This document shows positions 14,624-24,699 of a stretch of 64,000 nucleotides of DNA, in pieces (positions within the stretch are counted from its first letter, which is position 1; each line of letters begins with the position of its first letter). The notes below the pieces were generated by a model. It saw only the letters and a list, made by a program, of their open reading frames with translations. It had not been told where the DNA came from and ran no database searches. The translations under genes and the position numbers were made by a program. The DNA is from VRUE01 sp963697805 (lineage in GTDB: Bacteria > Actinomycetota > Thermoleophilia > Solirubrobacterales > 70-9), in assembly GCA_963697805.1 (NCBI GenBank), contig CAVOPB010000002.1, forward strand, positions 124,001 through 188,000, written 5' to 3'.

Positions 14624-16270
14624 ATGCAATCCCTTCCTCAGAACATGGATCAGCCCAAGTTACTCAGACCTGACTGGCTTCCGGCCGTCGCGCTGAGCTC
14701 GGCGCTGGCGGTGGCAATGCTCGCATGGAATCCCCAGGTCGGCGACCTCGCGGCCCAGGTCTTTCGCACTGAGCTGTTCCGGGACGGCGGCCTCGGGATC
14801 TGGAACGGCAGCTGGTACGGGGGCCACTACACCCTCACCTACAGCGTCCTCTTCCCGCCGCTCGGCGCGGTTCTCGGCCCGCGGGTCGTCGGCGTCCTCG
14901 CGGTGATCGCCTCCGCCTACCTCTTCGACCGCCTCGTCCGCGATCGCTGGGGTGACTCCTCGCGGTGGGCGACCCTCTGGTTCGCGGCCGGCGTGGTGAC
15001 GCTGCTCGCCGACGGCCAGATCACCTTCGCTCTCGGGGTCGCCTTCGGCCTCGCCGCGCTGCGGGCGCTGCAACTCGGGCGCGGCGCGCCGGCGCTCGCC
15101 CTCGGGGCGGGATGCGCGCTCTCGAGCCCGGTCGCGGCCGTCTTCCTCGCCGGGGTCCTGCTCGCCGGGTCGATCGACCTCCCTCGCCGCAACCGGCGGC
15201 ACGGCGCCAGCACCCCGGCGATCCAGGTCGCCTGCCTCGCCTTCGGCCTCGTCCTGATCCCGAATCTCCTGTTCCCGGGCGCGGGTCAGTTCCCGTTCGT
15301 CTTCTCCTCCTACATCGCGGTCCCGCTCTGGTGCGGTTCGGCTCTGTTCCTCACCCGCCGGCTCGGGAGCGAGGAGCGCCAGCTGCGCCAGGTCCTGCTC
15401 GGCTACGCGATGGCGGCGACCGCGATCTGGCTGCTTCCCAACGCCATGGGCGGCAACGCGGTCCGGCTCGGAGCCCTGTTCGGCGGCCCGGTGCTGGCCG
15501 CTGTCCTGCTCGCCCACCGACCCCGGGCGCCGTTCTGGTTCGTCGCGCTGTTCCTCGTCGGCAGCCTCTACTGGCAGCTGAACGCAAGCGTCACCCAGAT
15601 CGCCCGCAGTGTGGGAGACCCCTCGACCCAGGCCGCCTACTTCGAACCGCTCGCCCACTGGCTCCACGACAACGGTGGGCTCGGCGCCAGGGTCGAGGTG
15701 CCGCCGACCGCCAACCACTGGGAGTCCGCCTACCTGGCGCCGAAGGTCGAACTCGCGCGCGGCTGGCTGCGCCAGATCGAGACGACGAGGGACGACATCT
15801 TCTACGACGACGGCGAGCTCGGTAATGCTCGCTACCGGGCCTGGCTGCACGACAACGCGGTCAGGTTCGTCGCCCTTCCCGACGCCCCTCTCGACTACTC
15901 CTCGGCGGCGGAGCGGCGGCTGATCCTGAGCGAACCGCCCTATCTGCGGCTGCGCTGGCATGACTCCCACTGGCGGGTCTACACGGTTCTCGACCATGCG
16001 CCCCTCGTCGAGCCCCGGGGGGCCGCGGAGGCACGCGTCCAGCAGATCGGGCGACAGGGGTTCACCCTCGACGTGACCCACCCGGGGAGCTTCCTCGTCC
16101 GGGTCAGCTTCACCCCCTACTGGTCGATCGCCCGCGGCCACGGCTGCCTGTTCCGCCGCGGCGAGTGGACGCTGGTGCGGGCCGAAAGCCCGGGCCTCTT
16201 TCACGTCGGCGCCGACTTCTCCCTCGCCCGCGCCTGGAGCGCGATGACCGGCGCCCACAAGACCTGCTGA
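14624..16270 (+). CDS. polytopic membrane protein, possible glycosyltransferase-C-like
   Basis: 548 residues (540 if ATG 14648 is used). About ten hydrophobic segments span residues 15-320. A large soluble C-terminal region (about 330-548) is rich in Trp, Tyr and His. The layout, many membrane helices then an extracytoplasmic domain, recalls GT-C glycosyltransferases or YfhO-like proteins. I cannot identify the usual catalytic Asp/Glu loop with confidence: TELFRDGGLGIWNGSWYGGHY in the first periplasmic loop is the best candidate. It is divergent from lipB and convergent with the E2 gene. The function is not assigned. Confidence 0.7.
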   Translation: MQSLPQNMDQPKLLRPDWLPAVALSSALAVAMLAWNPQVGDLAAQVFRTELFRDGGLGIWNGSWYGGHYTLTYSVLFPPLGAVLGPRVVGVLAVIASAYLFDRLVRDRWGDSSRWATLWFAAGVVTLLADGQITFALGVAFGLAALRALQLGRGAPALALGAGCALSSPVAAVFLAGVLLAGSIDLPRRNRRHGASTPAIQVACLAFGLVLIPNLLFPGAGQFPFVFSSYIAVPLWCGSALFLTRRLGSEERQLRQVLLGYAMAATAIWLLPNAMGGNAVRLGALFGGPVLAAVLLAHRPRAPFWFVALFLVGSLYWQLNASVTQIARSVGDPSTQAAYFEPLAHWLHDNGGLGARVEVPPTANHWESAYLAPKVELARGWLRQIETTRDDIFYDDGELGNARYRAWLHDNAVRFVALPDAPLDYSSAAERRLILSEPPYLRLRWHDSHWRVYTVLDHAPLVEPRGAAEARVQQIGRQGFTLDVTHPGSFLVRVSFTPYWSIARGHGCLFRRGEWTLVRAESPGLFHVGADFSLARAWSAMTGAHKTC

Positions 16271-16277
16271 CGGCCTC

Positions 16278-17593
16278 TTAGAGCGCCAGCAGCAGGGGCT
16301 CTTCGAGCAGGGTCCGAACCCGGGCGAGGAATTCGGCCCCCTCGGCCCCGTAGAGGATGCGGTGATCGCAGGCGAGGTTGACCGACATCAAGTGCGCCGT
16401 CGTCACCTCGCCGTCGCGGGCGACCGCCCTCTCGGTGATCGCCCCGACCGCGAGGATCGCCGCCTGCGGCGGGTTGATCACCGCTGCAAAGCTGTCGATC
16501 CCGAACATCCCCAGGTTGGAAACGGTGAAGGTCGCGCCCGAGAGCTCCGGCGGCGTGATCGAGCCATCCCGGACCCGTTCGGCCAGCGCCCGCGAGTCGG
16601 CGGCTATCTGGCGCAGGCCCTTGCGGTCGGCGTCAAAGACCGTCGGCACGACGAGGGAGTCACGGGCCGCGACCGCGATCCCGACGTTGACCCGCGAGTA
16701 GAGCTCGAAGCGGCCGTCGCGATAGGCGCCGTTGGCGCGAGGGTGGTCGCGCAGCGCCAGCGCGCAGCCCTTGACGACCATGTCGTTGAACGAGGGGACG
16801 ACCTCGCCCTCCTTCGCCGCCGACTTCAGCAGCGACCGGGCCTCGACCGCACGGCTCATGTCGACCTCCGCCTGCAGGTAGAAGTGCGGCGCGGTCGCCT
16901 TCGACTCGGCCATCCGGCGGGCGACCGTGCCCTGCAACTTGCTCAGATCCTCGTAGGCGACCTGGCCCTTCGCCGTCTCGGGTCCCGAATATTCCGGCAT
17001 CTGCTCTGCTCCCGCTCGGCCGGGAGGAGACAGAGATGGACCCGGCCTCGCTCCCGCGTCCGCGATGCCGGCTGTCGACTCGGCCGCAGATTCCACGTCC
17101 GCCTTCACGATCCGGCCAGCGGGCCCGGAGCCGACGAGCTGTCCCAGGTCCACGCCCCGCTCTTTCGCCAGCCTGCGGGCAAGCGGCGACGCTTTGGGGC
17201 GCTCGCCAGCTCGCGCCGGAGCTTCGGGTGCTGTTTCCTCCGCCGCTTCCGCGGGTGGCGTCGCAGGGGGGCCCGCCCCCGAGGAAGCTTTAGCTACCGG
17301 AGGGGGTGGGGGGTCCCCTGCGACGACAGGACCCGCGGACCCGGCGGCCGAGGCTCCATCCGAATCCCCCACCTTCGCGATGACACTCCCGATCGGAAGC
17401 GTCTCGCCCTCCTGGGCAACGATCTCGACGAGGGTGCCCGCCACGTCGCTTTCGTAGGCCATGTTCGCCTTGTCGGTCTCGATTTCGACCAGCTCCTCGC
17501 CGACCGCGACCTCCTCGCCGACCTGCTTCAGCCACTGCAGGATCGTTCCCTCCTCCATCGAGTCCGAGAGGCGGGGCATGACGACCTCGGCCA

Positions 17594-17594
<1 letters not shown>
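16278..17594 (-). CDS. pdhC: dihydrolipoamide acetyltransferase, 2-oxoacid dehydrogenase E2
   Basis: 438 residues. The lipoyl domain (1-78) has Lys42 in EIETDKANMA. An Ala/Pro-rich linker leads to the peripheral subunit-binding domain (about 128-165, ASPLARRLAKERGVDLGQLV). A second linker and the catalytic acyltransferase domain (about 205-438) follow. The catalytic His is in CDHRILYGAEGA, where the family's usual HRxxDG has Tyr for Asp. The second linker contains a 26-codon segment that is a complete copy of the structured repeat (16994-17071). Start 17594 overlaps the pdhB stop by 1 nt (TGATG). It acts with the E1 genes upstream and an E3 such as lpdA at 21.9 kb. Pyruvate rather than a branched-chain substrate is inference. 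Confidence 0.92.
16994..17071 (+). repeat. structured interspersed repeat, complete copy B, within pdhC
   Basis: Outer stem CCGGCATC/GATGCCGG (8 bp), inner stem GGCCGGG/CCCGGCC (7 bp) and loop AGGAGACAGAGATGGA (17025-17040). Both stems are perfect. The copy is 78 nt (26 codons) and stays in frame on the minus strand, encoding part of the E2 linker, including PSLSPPGRAG. Confidence 0.8.
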
Positions 17595-18582
<988 letters not shown>

Positions 18583-18583
<1 letters not shown>

Positions 18584-19764
18584 CAGCTCTCCTCCCGCTC
18601 CGCCGCGACCTCGGGCTCGGTGCCCTCCTGGATGTCGCCGGACTCGGCCGGGTTCGGGCGCGGGCCGTCGGGCTGGCCCGCGTAGGCGGCGCCGGCCTCG
18701 GCGAGTTCGCGCGCCGTCTGCGGCATCGACTCTTCCTCGCGCTCGCCCCGGTGCGGCTCCGGGCTGCGCTCGTCGACCGCGTACCAGCCCTCGCCGTCGA
18801 GGACGTAGAGGTTCTCGTACAGCGTGTCGAGTGCGGGCTCCGGCGAGGCCTCGGCGAACTCGACCGCGGCCTTCACCTGCTCCTCGGCCTTGTCGCGCAC
18901 CTCCTGAACCTCGCGCTCGCCGAGCACCCCGTCCTTGACGCAGCGTTTCGCGAAGGTCTCGATCGGGTCCTTCTCGCGCCACTCGTCGACCTCCTCGGCC
19001 TCGCGGTAGACCTCGGGATCGGCGGCCGAGTGGCCGCGGTAGCGGTAGGTGAAAGCCTCGAGCAGTGTCGGGCGGCGCTCCTCGCGCGCCATCCGGATCC
19101 CCTCGGCGACGCCCTCGCGGACCGCGATCACGTCCATCCCGTCGACCCGCTCGCCCGTCACCCCGTAGCCCTTCGCCTTTTTCGAGAGGTCGGTCTGGGC
19201 GGAATGGCGCTCGACCGACGTCCCCATCCCGTAGAGGTTGTTCTCGACGATGAAGAAGACCGGCAGCTTCCAGAGCGCCGCCAGGTTCATCGTCTCGCCG
19301 AAGTTGCCGGTGTTGGAGGCGCCGTCCCCGAACATGCAGACGGTGACGTTGTCTTCGCTTCGGTAGTCGGAGGCAAGCCCGAGGCCGGCGGCGATCGGGA
19401 GGCTGCCGCCGACGATCCCGTAGCCCCCCATGAACCGGCGCTCGCCGTTGAAGACGTGCATCGAGCCGCCGCGGCCGCCGCTGGTCCCGTCGACCCGGCC
19501 GAACAGCTCGGCCATCACCCGGTTCGGGTCGGTGCCGCGAGCGATCGCGTGGCCATGGGTGCGGTAGGCGCCGATCAGGTAGTCGTCCTCCCGCATCACC
19601 GAGGTGGTGCCGACGATCGTCGCCTCCTCGCCGATCGCCAGATGGAGGAAGCCGCCCGCTTTGGCTCGTTGGTACTGACGCCCCGCCTCCTCCTCGAAGC
19701 GGCGGATCAGCGCCATCTGCCGAAGCAGCTCATAACAGGTGGACGCGTCGGGCAACCTGGCCAC
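18583..19764 (-). CDS. pdhA: pyruvate dehydrogenase E1 alpha subunit
   Basis: 393 residues. The thiamine-diphosphate motif is intact: GDGASNTGNFGETMN followed by VENNLYGMGT. The phosphorylation-loop region YRYRGHSAADP is also present. The enzyme core ends near residue 330. About 60 further residues are acidic and Pro/Glu-rich (EPHRGEREEESMPQ onward), a tail not usual for bacterial E1 alpha and probably disordered. Only 9 bp separate it from the upstream isomerase gene, so that gene may lead the operon. The substrate could be pyruvate or another 2-oxoacid; the single lpdA and nearby lipoate genes favour the central complex. Confidence 0.92.
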
Positions 19765-19773
19765 GCCCTGACC

Positions 19774-20367
19774 TTAGCTGGCTGCCGCGACCGCCTCCTC
19801 GAGTCTGTCGTCCCCCCAGAAGACCTCGCCGCCGACAACGAGCGAGGGGACCCCGAAGACGCCCCGTTCGGCGGCCTCGTCGGTCGTCTCGCGCAGCGCC
19901 CCTTTGACCCCGTCGGTCGCGGCGGCCTTCTCGACCGCGCGCGGGTGCAGCTCGCAGGCGGCGGCGGCGATCAGCACGTTGTCGGGGTCGCTCAGGTCGC
20001 GGCCGGCAGCGAACGCCTGGCGGAAGGCGGCGAGCGCGAAGGAGACCGTGCGGCCGGTCTGCTTGGCGAAGGTCGCCACCCGCATCGCGAACAGCATGTT
20101 GCCCGGGAACGGCTGCGGCCAGGCGAACGGGGGCAGCCCGTACTCGGACGCCCTCCGCTCCACCTCCGCGAGCCCCTCCTCGCGGTCGGGGCCGTTGGCC
20201 CAGGAGTCCCGCTCGAAGCGCTGGAACAGCGCCCCGAGGAGGATCGGCTTCCACTCGGGCTGCTCGAGGCCCGCCTCGCTGAAGACGCCGCTGATCCGCT
20301 CGGCGGTCAGGTACGCGTAGGGAGACCCGAGGTCGAAATAGAAGGTTGTCGCGTAGGGTGCCGCCAC
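19774..20367 (-). CDS. 2-hydroxychromene-2-carboxylate isomerase-like DsbA-fold protein
   Basis: A 197-residue thioredoxin/DsbA-fold protein of the HCCA isomerase (kappa-GST-like) group. The start FYFDLGSPYAYL carries the Ser that replaces the DsbA CxxC and binds glutathione in characterised members. The end GVFGVPSLVVGGEVFWGDDRL carries the cis-Pro loop and the FWG.DRL signature. Known relatives isomerise naphthalene-pathway intermediates, but actinobacterial copies are widespread and their substrate is uncertain. It starts with GTG 6 nt after TAGGGT, so its mRNA is probably leaderless, and it leads the pdhABC operon. Confidence 0.82.
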   Translation of the reverse strand: MAAPYATTFYFDLGSPYAYLTAERISGVFSEAGLEQPEWKPILLGALFQRFERDSWANGPDREEGLAEVERRASEYGLPPFAWPQPFPGNMLFAMRVATFAKQTGRTVSFALAAFRQAFAAGRDLSDPDNVLIAAAACELHPRAVEKAAATDGVKGALRETTDEAAERGVFGVPSLVVGGEVFWGDDRLEEAVAAAS

Positions 20368-20373
20368 GGCGGC

Positions 20374-20379
20374 ACCCTA
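20374..20379 (-). promoter_or_regulatory. -10-like TAGGGT, leaderless start of the isomerase/pdh operon
   Basis: TAGGGT on the minus strand is 6 nt before GTG 20367. This is the best candidate promoter for the isomerase-pdhABC unit. Confidence 0.4.
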
Positions 20380-20413
20380 TGAGATGAGATCGCCCGCCTG
20401 CCAGAATCCCCCC

Positions 20414-21841
20414 ATGCGCCGATTGCGGGATGTTGCCGCGCTGCTTCTGCTGACGGGGCTGCTCACGCTGGGCATGGTCGCTGTAGCGGAGGCGAAAACC
20501 TTCACCGTGACCCGCACCGACGACCCGGTGCCGGGCCCATGCCTGCCCAGCGACTGCTCCCTGCGGGAGGCTCTGACGGCGTCGAACGAATCGACGACCG
20601 TGCGCGACCTGATCGCCATCCCCGCCGCCTCCGTCCACTACGCAATCGACCTCGGCCAGCTCGAAACCACCGATGGCGTTGCAGTCCAGGGTGCCGGCAC
20701 GGATCGGGTCGTGCTCGATGCGGGAGGAGAAAGCATCGCGGTCCGGGTCGAAGGCCCCGTCCTCCTTGAAGGCCTGACGATCACCGGCGGGCAGGGCGGC
20801 ATCCAGAACGGGGGCAAACTGACGTTGCGCCGCGTCGCGATCGAACACAACGACCGGATCGACGGTGGCGGAGGTGGAATTCAGAACAACGGCCCGCTGA
20901 CGGTCGAATCGAGCTTCATCGGCTTCAACAGCACCAACGGAATCTCCGGCTCGGCGATCCAGAGCAATGACCCGGTGACGATCGTGAACAGCACCGTGGC
21001 CCGGAACGAATCGCTCGGTCCCGCCGTCCAGAGCAATGCCGGTCTGACGATCTCGAGCAGCGCGATCGTCTTCAACACCAGGCTCGAAAGCGGCGAGGCG
21101 GCCGGCATCAGGGGTAGCCCACCGGTGACGCTGGCCGACAGCATCGTCGCCGCCAACCGGGCCCCCGATGGCACCCAGAACTGCCAAGCCGGCCTTGTCA
21201 CCTCCCAGGGCGGCAACGTCGAGGACGACGCTACCTGCAACCCAGGGCCCCGCGACCGTGCCAATACCGCCCCCGGGCTCGGCACGCTGGAACTGCACGG
21301 CGGCCCGACTCAGGTCTTCAGCCTTCTGCCCGGCAGCGCCGCCCTGGACTTCGCTCTGAATTGCCCGCCGACCGATCAGCGCGGCGCGCCGCGGCCGCAG
21401 GGGGCCGCCTGCGACAGCGGGCCTTTCGAGCTCGAACCGGCTCCGCCGGCCCCCGCCGCCGCGGCGAAGGATGAAACGGTGACCTTGGTGATCGGCCGGG
21501 GGAAGGTCCGGATCGACCACAAGGGCAAGGGTCGGATCCGCCTCACCTGTCCCGCGAGCGAGCGGACCCCGCCCTGCACGGGAACGGTGAGGCTGAAGAC
21601 CGTACGGGCGGTCCGGTTCCACGAGCACTCGTCAGAGCTCTCTCTGGCGAAGGCGCGGTTCAGCATTGCGGCCGGCAGGACGAAGGGCGTCGCTGTGAAT
21701 CTCGGACGGGAGAAGGCCGATCTGATCGGGGCGGACGCCGCTGCGCGGAAGGCGCTCGCGACCGCCCAGGTCTCCGACGGGGCCGGCAACCACGCCGCGG
21801 TCAAGCGCCGGCTGGCTCTGCGCCCGGCGGGCAAGGGCTAG
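20414..21841 (+). CDS. secreted CSLREA-domain beta-helix-like protein
   Basis: 475 residues. A signal peptide (1-27, ending AVAEA) is followed by KTFTVTRTDDPVPGPCLPSDCSLREAL, the CSLREA motif found at the N-terminus of exported proteins. A repetitive stretch (about 85-260: repeated Q.N.G.LT.., SS.I..N) looks like a right-handed parallel beta-helix. A choice-of-anchor Q-like segment (GPTQVFSLLPGSAALDFA, then RGAPRPQGAACDSGPFE, about 295-345) follows, and then a beta-rich tail. Such proteins are thought to be surface-attached; enzymatic activity is not evident. ATG 20414 is chosen over 20384 because the signal peptide begins there. Confidence 0.8.
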   Translation: MRRLRDVAALLLLTGLLTLGMVAVAEAKTFTVTRTDDPVPGPCLPSDCSLREALTASNESTTVRDLIAIPAASVHYAIDLGQLETTDGVAVQGAGTDRVVLDAGGESIAVRVEGPVLLEGLTITGGQGGIQNGGKLTLRRVAIEHNDRIDGGGGGIQNNGPLTVESSFIGFNSTNGISGSAIQSNDPVTIVNSTVARNESLGPAVQSNAGLTISSSAIVFNTRLESGEAAGIRGSPPVTLADSIVAANRAPDGTQNCQAGLVTSQGGNVEDDATCNPGPRDRANTAPGLGTLELHGGPTQVFSLLPGSAALDFALNCPPTDQRGAPRPQGAACDSGPFELEPAPPAPAAAAKDETVTLVIGRGKVRIDHKGKGRIRLTCPASERTPPCTGTVRLKTVRAVRFHEHSSELSLAKARFSIAAGRTKGVAVNLGREKADLIGADAAARKALATAQVSDGAGNHAAVKRRLALRPAGKG

Positions 21842-21855
21842 GCCGAGAGCGCCTG

Positions 21856-23223
21856 CTAGGCGTGGATCGCCCAGCCGTCGACGGCGCGGGCGGCGTCGAG
21901 GATCGCCTCGGAGATCGTCGGGTGGGGGTGCGGCATCTCGGCCAGCTCCTGGTAGCCGCCCTCGAGCGCGATCACCGCGACCAGCTCGGCGATCATGTCG
22001 CAGGCCCGGTTGCCGACGATATGGGCGCCGAGGATTTCCCCGTACTTGGACTCGACGACCAGCTTGACCAGCCCCAGTTTGTCGTCGTAGACGGTGGCGC
22101 CGCCGACCCCGCCGAGTTTCTGCTTGCCGATCTTCACGTCGTGGCCGGCCTCCTTCGCCGCCGCCTCGGTCAGGCCCACGCTCGCGACCTGGGGGTGGCA
22201 GAAGGTGGCGCCGGCGACCAGTCTCTGGTCGACCGGGTCGGTCTTCTCGCCGGCGGCGTGTTCGACCGCGACGACCCCCTCCTCTGAGGCCTTGTGGGCG
22301 AGCGCCTTGGCGTGGACCAGGTCCCCGATCGCGTAGACCTTCGAGTTGCTCGTCTGCCCGAAGTCGTCGACCTTCACCTTGCCGTTCTCCTCGAGCTCGA
22401 CCCCGGCCTCGGCCAGGCCCAGGCCCTCGACGTCGGCGACGCGCCCGCCGGCGATGCAGAGGTGGTCAACCTCGGCCGATTCGCCGCCGTAGGTGAACTT
22501 GACCGAGCTCTTGCCCGCCTCGACGTTCTCGACCGGGGCTCCGGTCGAGATCGTGATGTTCTGTTTCTTGAACGCGCGTTCGACGACTTTTGCCATGTCG
22601 CGGTCCTCGGCGGGAAGGATCTGGTCGAGCATCTCGATCAGCAGGACCTCGGTCCCGAAGCGCCCGTAGGCCGAGGCGATCTCCGACCCCGAGGCGCCGG
22701 CGCCGACCACGGCGATCTTCTTCGGCTGCTCGGGAAGGGACCAGGCGCCCCAGGTGTCGAGCACGCGGTCGCCGAACTCGACTCCGGGGATCGACAGCGC
22801 CTCCGAGCCGGTCGCGAGGATCACCGTCCCGGCGTCGTGGACGTCGTCGCCGACCCTGACGTTGGCGTCGCCGTCGAGCGAGGCCTCGCCCTCGATCAGC
22901 GTCACCTTGTCCTTGTCCCAGAGCATCTTCACTCCGCTCGAGAGCGACTCGGAGACCGCGGCGCGGCGCTTCTCCAGCGCGTCCCAATCGATCGAAATGT
23001 CCTTGGCCGAGATTCCGAGCTCGGCGCCGTTGCGGACTTCGTCGTAGAGCTCGGCGGTGCGCAGCACGGTCTTGGCCGGGATGCAGGCGTAGTTGAGGCA
23101 GCGGCCGCCGGGCTTGTCCCGCTCGACCACCGCCGTCTTCTTGCCGAGCTGCGCGGCCCGGATCGCCGCGACGTAGCCGCCCGGGCCGCCGCCAATGACG
23201 ATCACGTCGTAGGAATCAGCCAC
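21856..23223 (-). CDS. lpdA: dihydrolipoamide dehydrogenase (E3)
   Basis: A 455-residue flavoprotein disulfide reductase that reoxidises E2-bound dihydrolipoamide with NAD+. FAD-binding GGGPGGYVAAIRAAQ (residues 10-24) is followed by the redox-active disulfide in GGRCLNYACIPAK, a variant of the usual GGTCLNVGCIPSK with both cysteines kept. An NAD-binding GAGASGSEIA and the C-terminal HPHPTISEA with the catalytic His complete it. GTG 23223 is preferred: it fits the family N-terminus and lies 7 nt after TAGGCT. It probably serves the PDH complex encoded nearby, although it is transcribed separately. Confidence 0.93.
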   Translation of the reverse strand: MADSYDVIVIGGGPGGYVAAIRAAQLGKKTAVVERDKPGGRCLNYACIPAKTVLRTAELYDEVRNGAELGISAKDISIDWDALEKRRAAVSESLSSGVKMLWDKDKVTLIEGEASLDGDANVRVGDDVHDAGTVILATGSEALSIPGVEFGDRVLDTWGAWSLPEQPKKIAVVGAGASGSEIASAYGRFGTEVLLIEMLDQILPAEDRDMAKVVERAFKKQNITISTGAPVENVEAGKSSVKFTYGGESAEVDHLCIAGGRVADVEGLGLAEAGVELEENGKVKVDDFGQTSNSKVYAIGDLVHAKALAHKASEEGVVAVEHAAGEKTDPVDQRLVAGATFCHPQVASVGLTEAAAKEAGHDVKIGKQKLGGVGGATVYDDKLGLVKLVVESKYGEILGAHIVGNRACDMIAELVAVIALEGGYQELAEMPHPHPTISEAILDAARAVDGWAIHA

Positions 23224-23230
23224 GGCCCCG

Positions 23231-23257
23231 AGCCTATAGAACAGCCCCACTTGTCAA
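23231..23257 (-). promoter_or_regulatory. lpdA promoter, TTGACA...TAGGCT
   Basis: On the minus strand, TTGACA (23257-23252) and TAGGCT (23236-23231) are separated by 15 bp, shorter than ideal. The -10 ends 7 nt before GTG 23223, again leaderless. Confidence 0.5.
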
Positions 23258-23313
23258 CCGATTAGCGAGCATCACGATCTAATTCTCTGCGAGCGGCGTT
23301 GATACGGCGATTG

Positions 23314-23349
23314 CCGCCACCCCCGGACGCGAAGCGGAGGAGGTGGCGG
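23314..23349 (-). repeat. structured repeat, short copy D without inner hairpin
   Basis: Stem CCGCCACC/GGTGGCGG (8 bp, perfect) encloses, on the minus strand, TCCTCCGC...TCGCGTCCGGG, which match the left and right arms of copy C at 39014-39086. The inner hairpin and loop are missing. It lies between lpdA and the 23397 gene. Confidence 0.7.
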
Positions 23350-23396
23350 AATAATTCAGTCGCTGATCGGCGATCCAAATAAACCTTGGGCGCTTG

Positions 23397-23894
23397 CTAG
23401 TCGGTTCTTCGGGTCGGCATCTGGATCCGCGCCAGCGCCTTCACCATCAGGTAGAAGAAGGTGCCGGAGACGGCCAGCAGCCCGAGCGTGGCGATCACCT
23501 GGGAGACGCTCGCCGCCTGGGCGGCGAGACCGAAGACGGCGCTGAAGATCAGCAGGACGAGGATCATCTGGAACCCGAGCACGGCCCAGTAGCGGGCCCG
23601 CCACATGCCCCAGCTCATCGATCCCATCAAGAGCGCCGGGATCAGCACCTGTCCTAGCGCCGGTTTCTCGCCGTCGACCTTCGCCCCGGTCAGGTACCCG
23701 ATGATGATCGAGGCGGCGACGACGGCGGAGATGACCGCCGCCACCGTGACCACCCGGGGCCGCGCGCCCTCGGCGAGCGGCTCGAGCGCCTCCCTCGCCT
23801 CGCGATTGCGCTCCTCGGCGCGGGCGTAGCCGGCCTCCATCCGCTCGCGGGCGCTCGGGCCGGCACCCCGCTCCTTGCGCTTGCGCCTAGCCAC
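23397..23894 (-). CDS. hypothetical membrane protein downstream of thiE
   Basis: 165 residues. A charged N-terminal region (1-48, MARRKRKERGAGPSARER) is followed by four hydrophobic segments (about 49-66, 80-95, 105-128 and 135-150). Its ATG overlaps the end of thiE by 8 nt, so it is probably co-transcribed and coupled with it. I see no transporter signature; a role connected to thiamine is suggested only by position. The family is not recognised. Confidence 0.65.
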   Translation of the reverse strand: MARRKRKERGAGPSARERMEAGYARAEERNREAREALEPLAEGARPRVVTVAAVISAVVAASIIIGYLTGAKVDGEKPALGQVLIPALLMGSMSWGMWRARYWAVLGFQMILVLLIFSAVFGLAAQAASVSQVIATLGLLAVSGTFFYLMVKALARIQMPTRRTD

Positions 23895-24552
23895 CGGGCG
23901 GCACCGGGCGCATCGCTTCGGCCGCCGCCTGCGGCCGGTCGGCGTCGCGGATCGACCGGACGGCGCCGATCCGGCTCGCTCCCGCCGCGATCACCTCCGC
24001 CGTGTTCCCGGGGTCGATGCCGCCGATCGCGAAGAACGGGTGGGCGGCGTTCGCGCTCGCGTATTTGACGAGCCCGAGCCCGACCGCGGGCCGGCCCTGT
24101 TTGGTCGGCGTCTCCCAGATCGGCCCGACGCTGATGTAGTCGACAGGCTCCCGGGCAGCGGCGTCGATCTGATCCTCGGAGTGCGTCGAGAGGCCGATGA
24201 TCGACTCGGGCCCCAGTAGCTCGCGGGCTTCGGCGACCGGCATGTCGTCCTGGCCGAGGTGGACGCCGTCGGCGTCGCAGGCGCGGGAGAGGTGGGGGTC
24301 GTCGTTGACGATGAAGAGCGCGCTGTAGGTGTCGCAGAGCCGGCGGAAGGTTCGGGCCGAGCGCGCGATCACGTCCTTGTCGGCCTCCTTCTCGCGGAGC
24401 TGGACGATGTCGGCGCCGCCGGCGAGCGCCGCCTGCAGGAGCGGCTCCGGATCCTCGCCGCGGGGCAGCGCCTCGCAGACGAAGTAGAGCCGCGCGGTGC
24501 GCAGCCGCTCCCGCCGCAGCGGGCCGATCGTCTCAGGCGGTGCAAGGCTCAC
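23887..24552 (-). CDS. thiE: thiamine-phosphate synthase
   Basis: A 221-residue TIM-barrel enzyme joining HMP-pyrophosphate and thiazole phosphate into thiamine phosphate. Family motifs are in order: YFVCEALP, VQLREKEADKD, FIVNDDPHLSRACDADGVHL with GQDD, IGLSTHS, YISVGPIWETPTK and FFAIGGIDPGN. GTG 24552 is chosen since it lies 6 nt after CATAAT and gives the family length; an open frame extending to 25719 lies antisense to thiO and is discounted. It is divergent from the TPP-riboswitch-controlled thiO-thiSG genes, so it probably escapes that riboswitch. Confidence 0.93.
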   Translation of the reverse strand: MSLAPPETIGPLRRERLRTARLYFVCEALPRGEDPEPLLQAALAGGADIVQLREKEADKDVIARSARTFRRLCDTYSALFIVNDDPHLSRACDADGVHLGQDDMPVAEARELLGPESIIGLSTHSEDQIDAAAREPVDYISVGPIWETPTKQGRPAVGLGLVKYASANAAHPFFAIGGIDPGNTAEVIAAGASRIGAVRSIRDADRPQAAAEAMRPVPPGG

Positions 24553-24558
24553 CCTTCG

Positions 24559-24564
24559 ATTATG
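24559..24564 (-). promoter_or_regulatory. -10-like CATAAT, leaderless start of thiE
   Basis: CATAAT (5/6 to TATAAT) on the minus strand is 6 nt before GTG 24552. Confidence 0.45.
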
Positions 24565-24566
24565 GC

Positions 24567-24593
24567 TTGAGAGAGCTCCCGGAGGGGTAGCAT
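24567..24593 (+). promoter_or_regulatory. candidate promoter for the TPP-riboswitch operon
   Basis: TTGAGA (24567-24572) and TAGCAT (24588-24593) with a 15-bp spacer. Transcription would start near 24600, just where the riboswitch begins. Confidence 0.35.
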
Positions 24594-24595
24594 CG

Positions 24596-24698
24596 GAGGG
24601 GAACGGGAGCCGGTGGGGCCGGATGGCCCCGAGGCTGAGAGGGTGGCATCGAGGCCACCGACCGTCTGACCTGATCCGGGTAATGCCGGCGGAGGCAC
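24596..24698 (+). promoter_or_regulatory. TPP riboswitch (THI element)
   Basis: The conserved TPP-aptamer blocks are present: GGCTGAGA (24633-24640), a P3-like hairpin GGGGCC/GGCCCC before it, and ACCTGATCCGGGTAATGCCG followed by GCGGAGG. The GGAGG at 24691-24695 doubles as the Shine-Dalgarno of the TTG start at 24700. TPP binding should therefore hide the ribosome site and shut off thiO and thiSG translation. Confidence 0.93.
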
Positions 24699-24699
24699 G

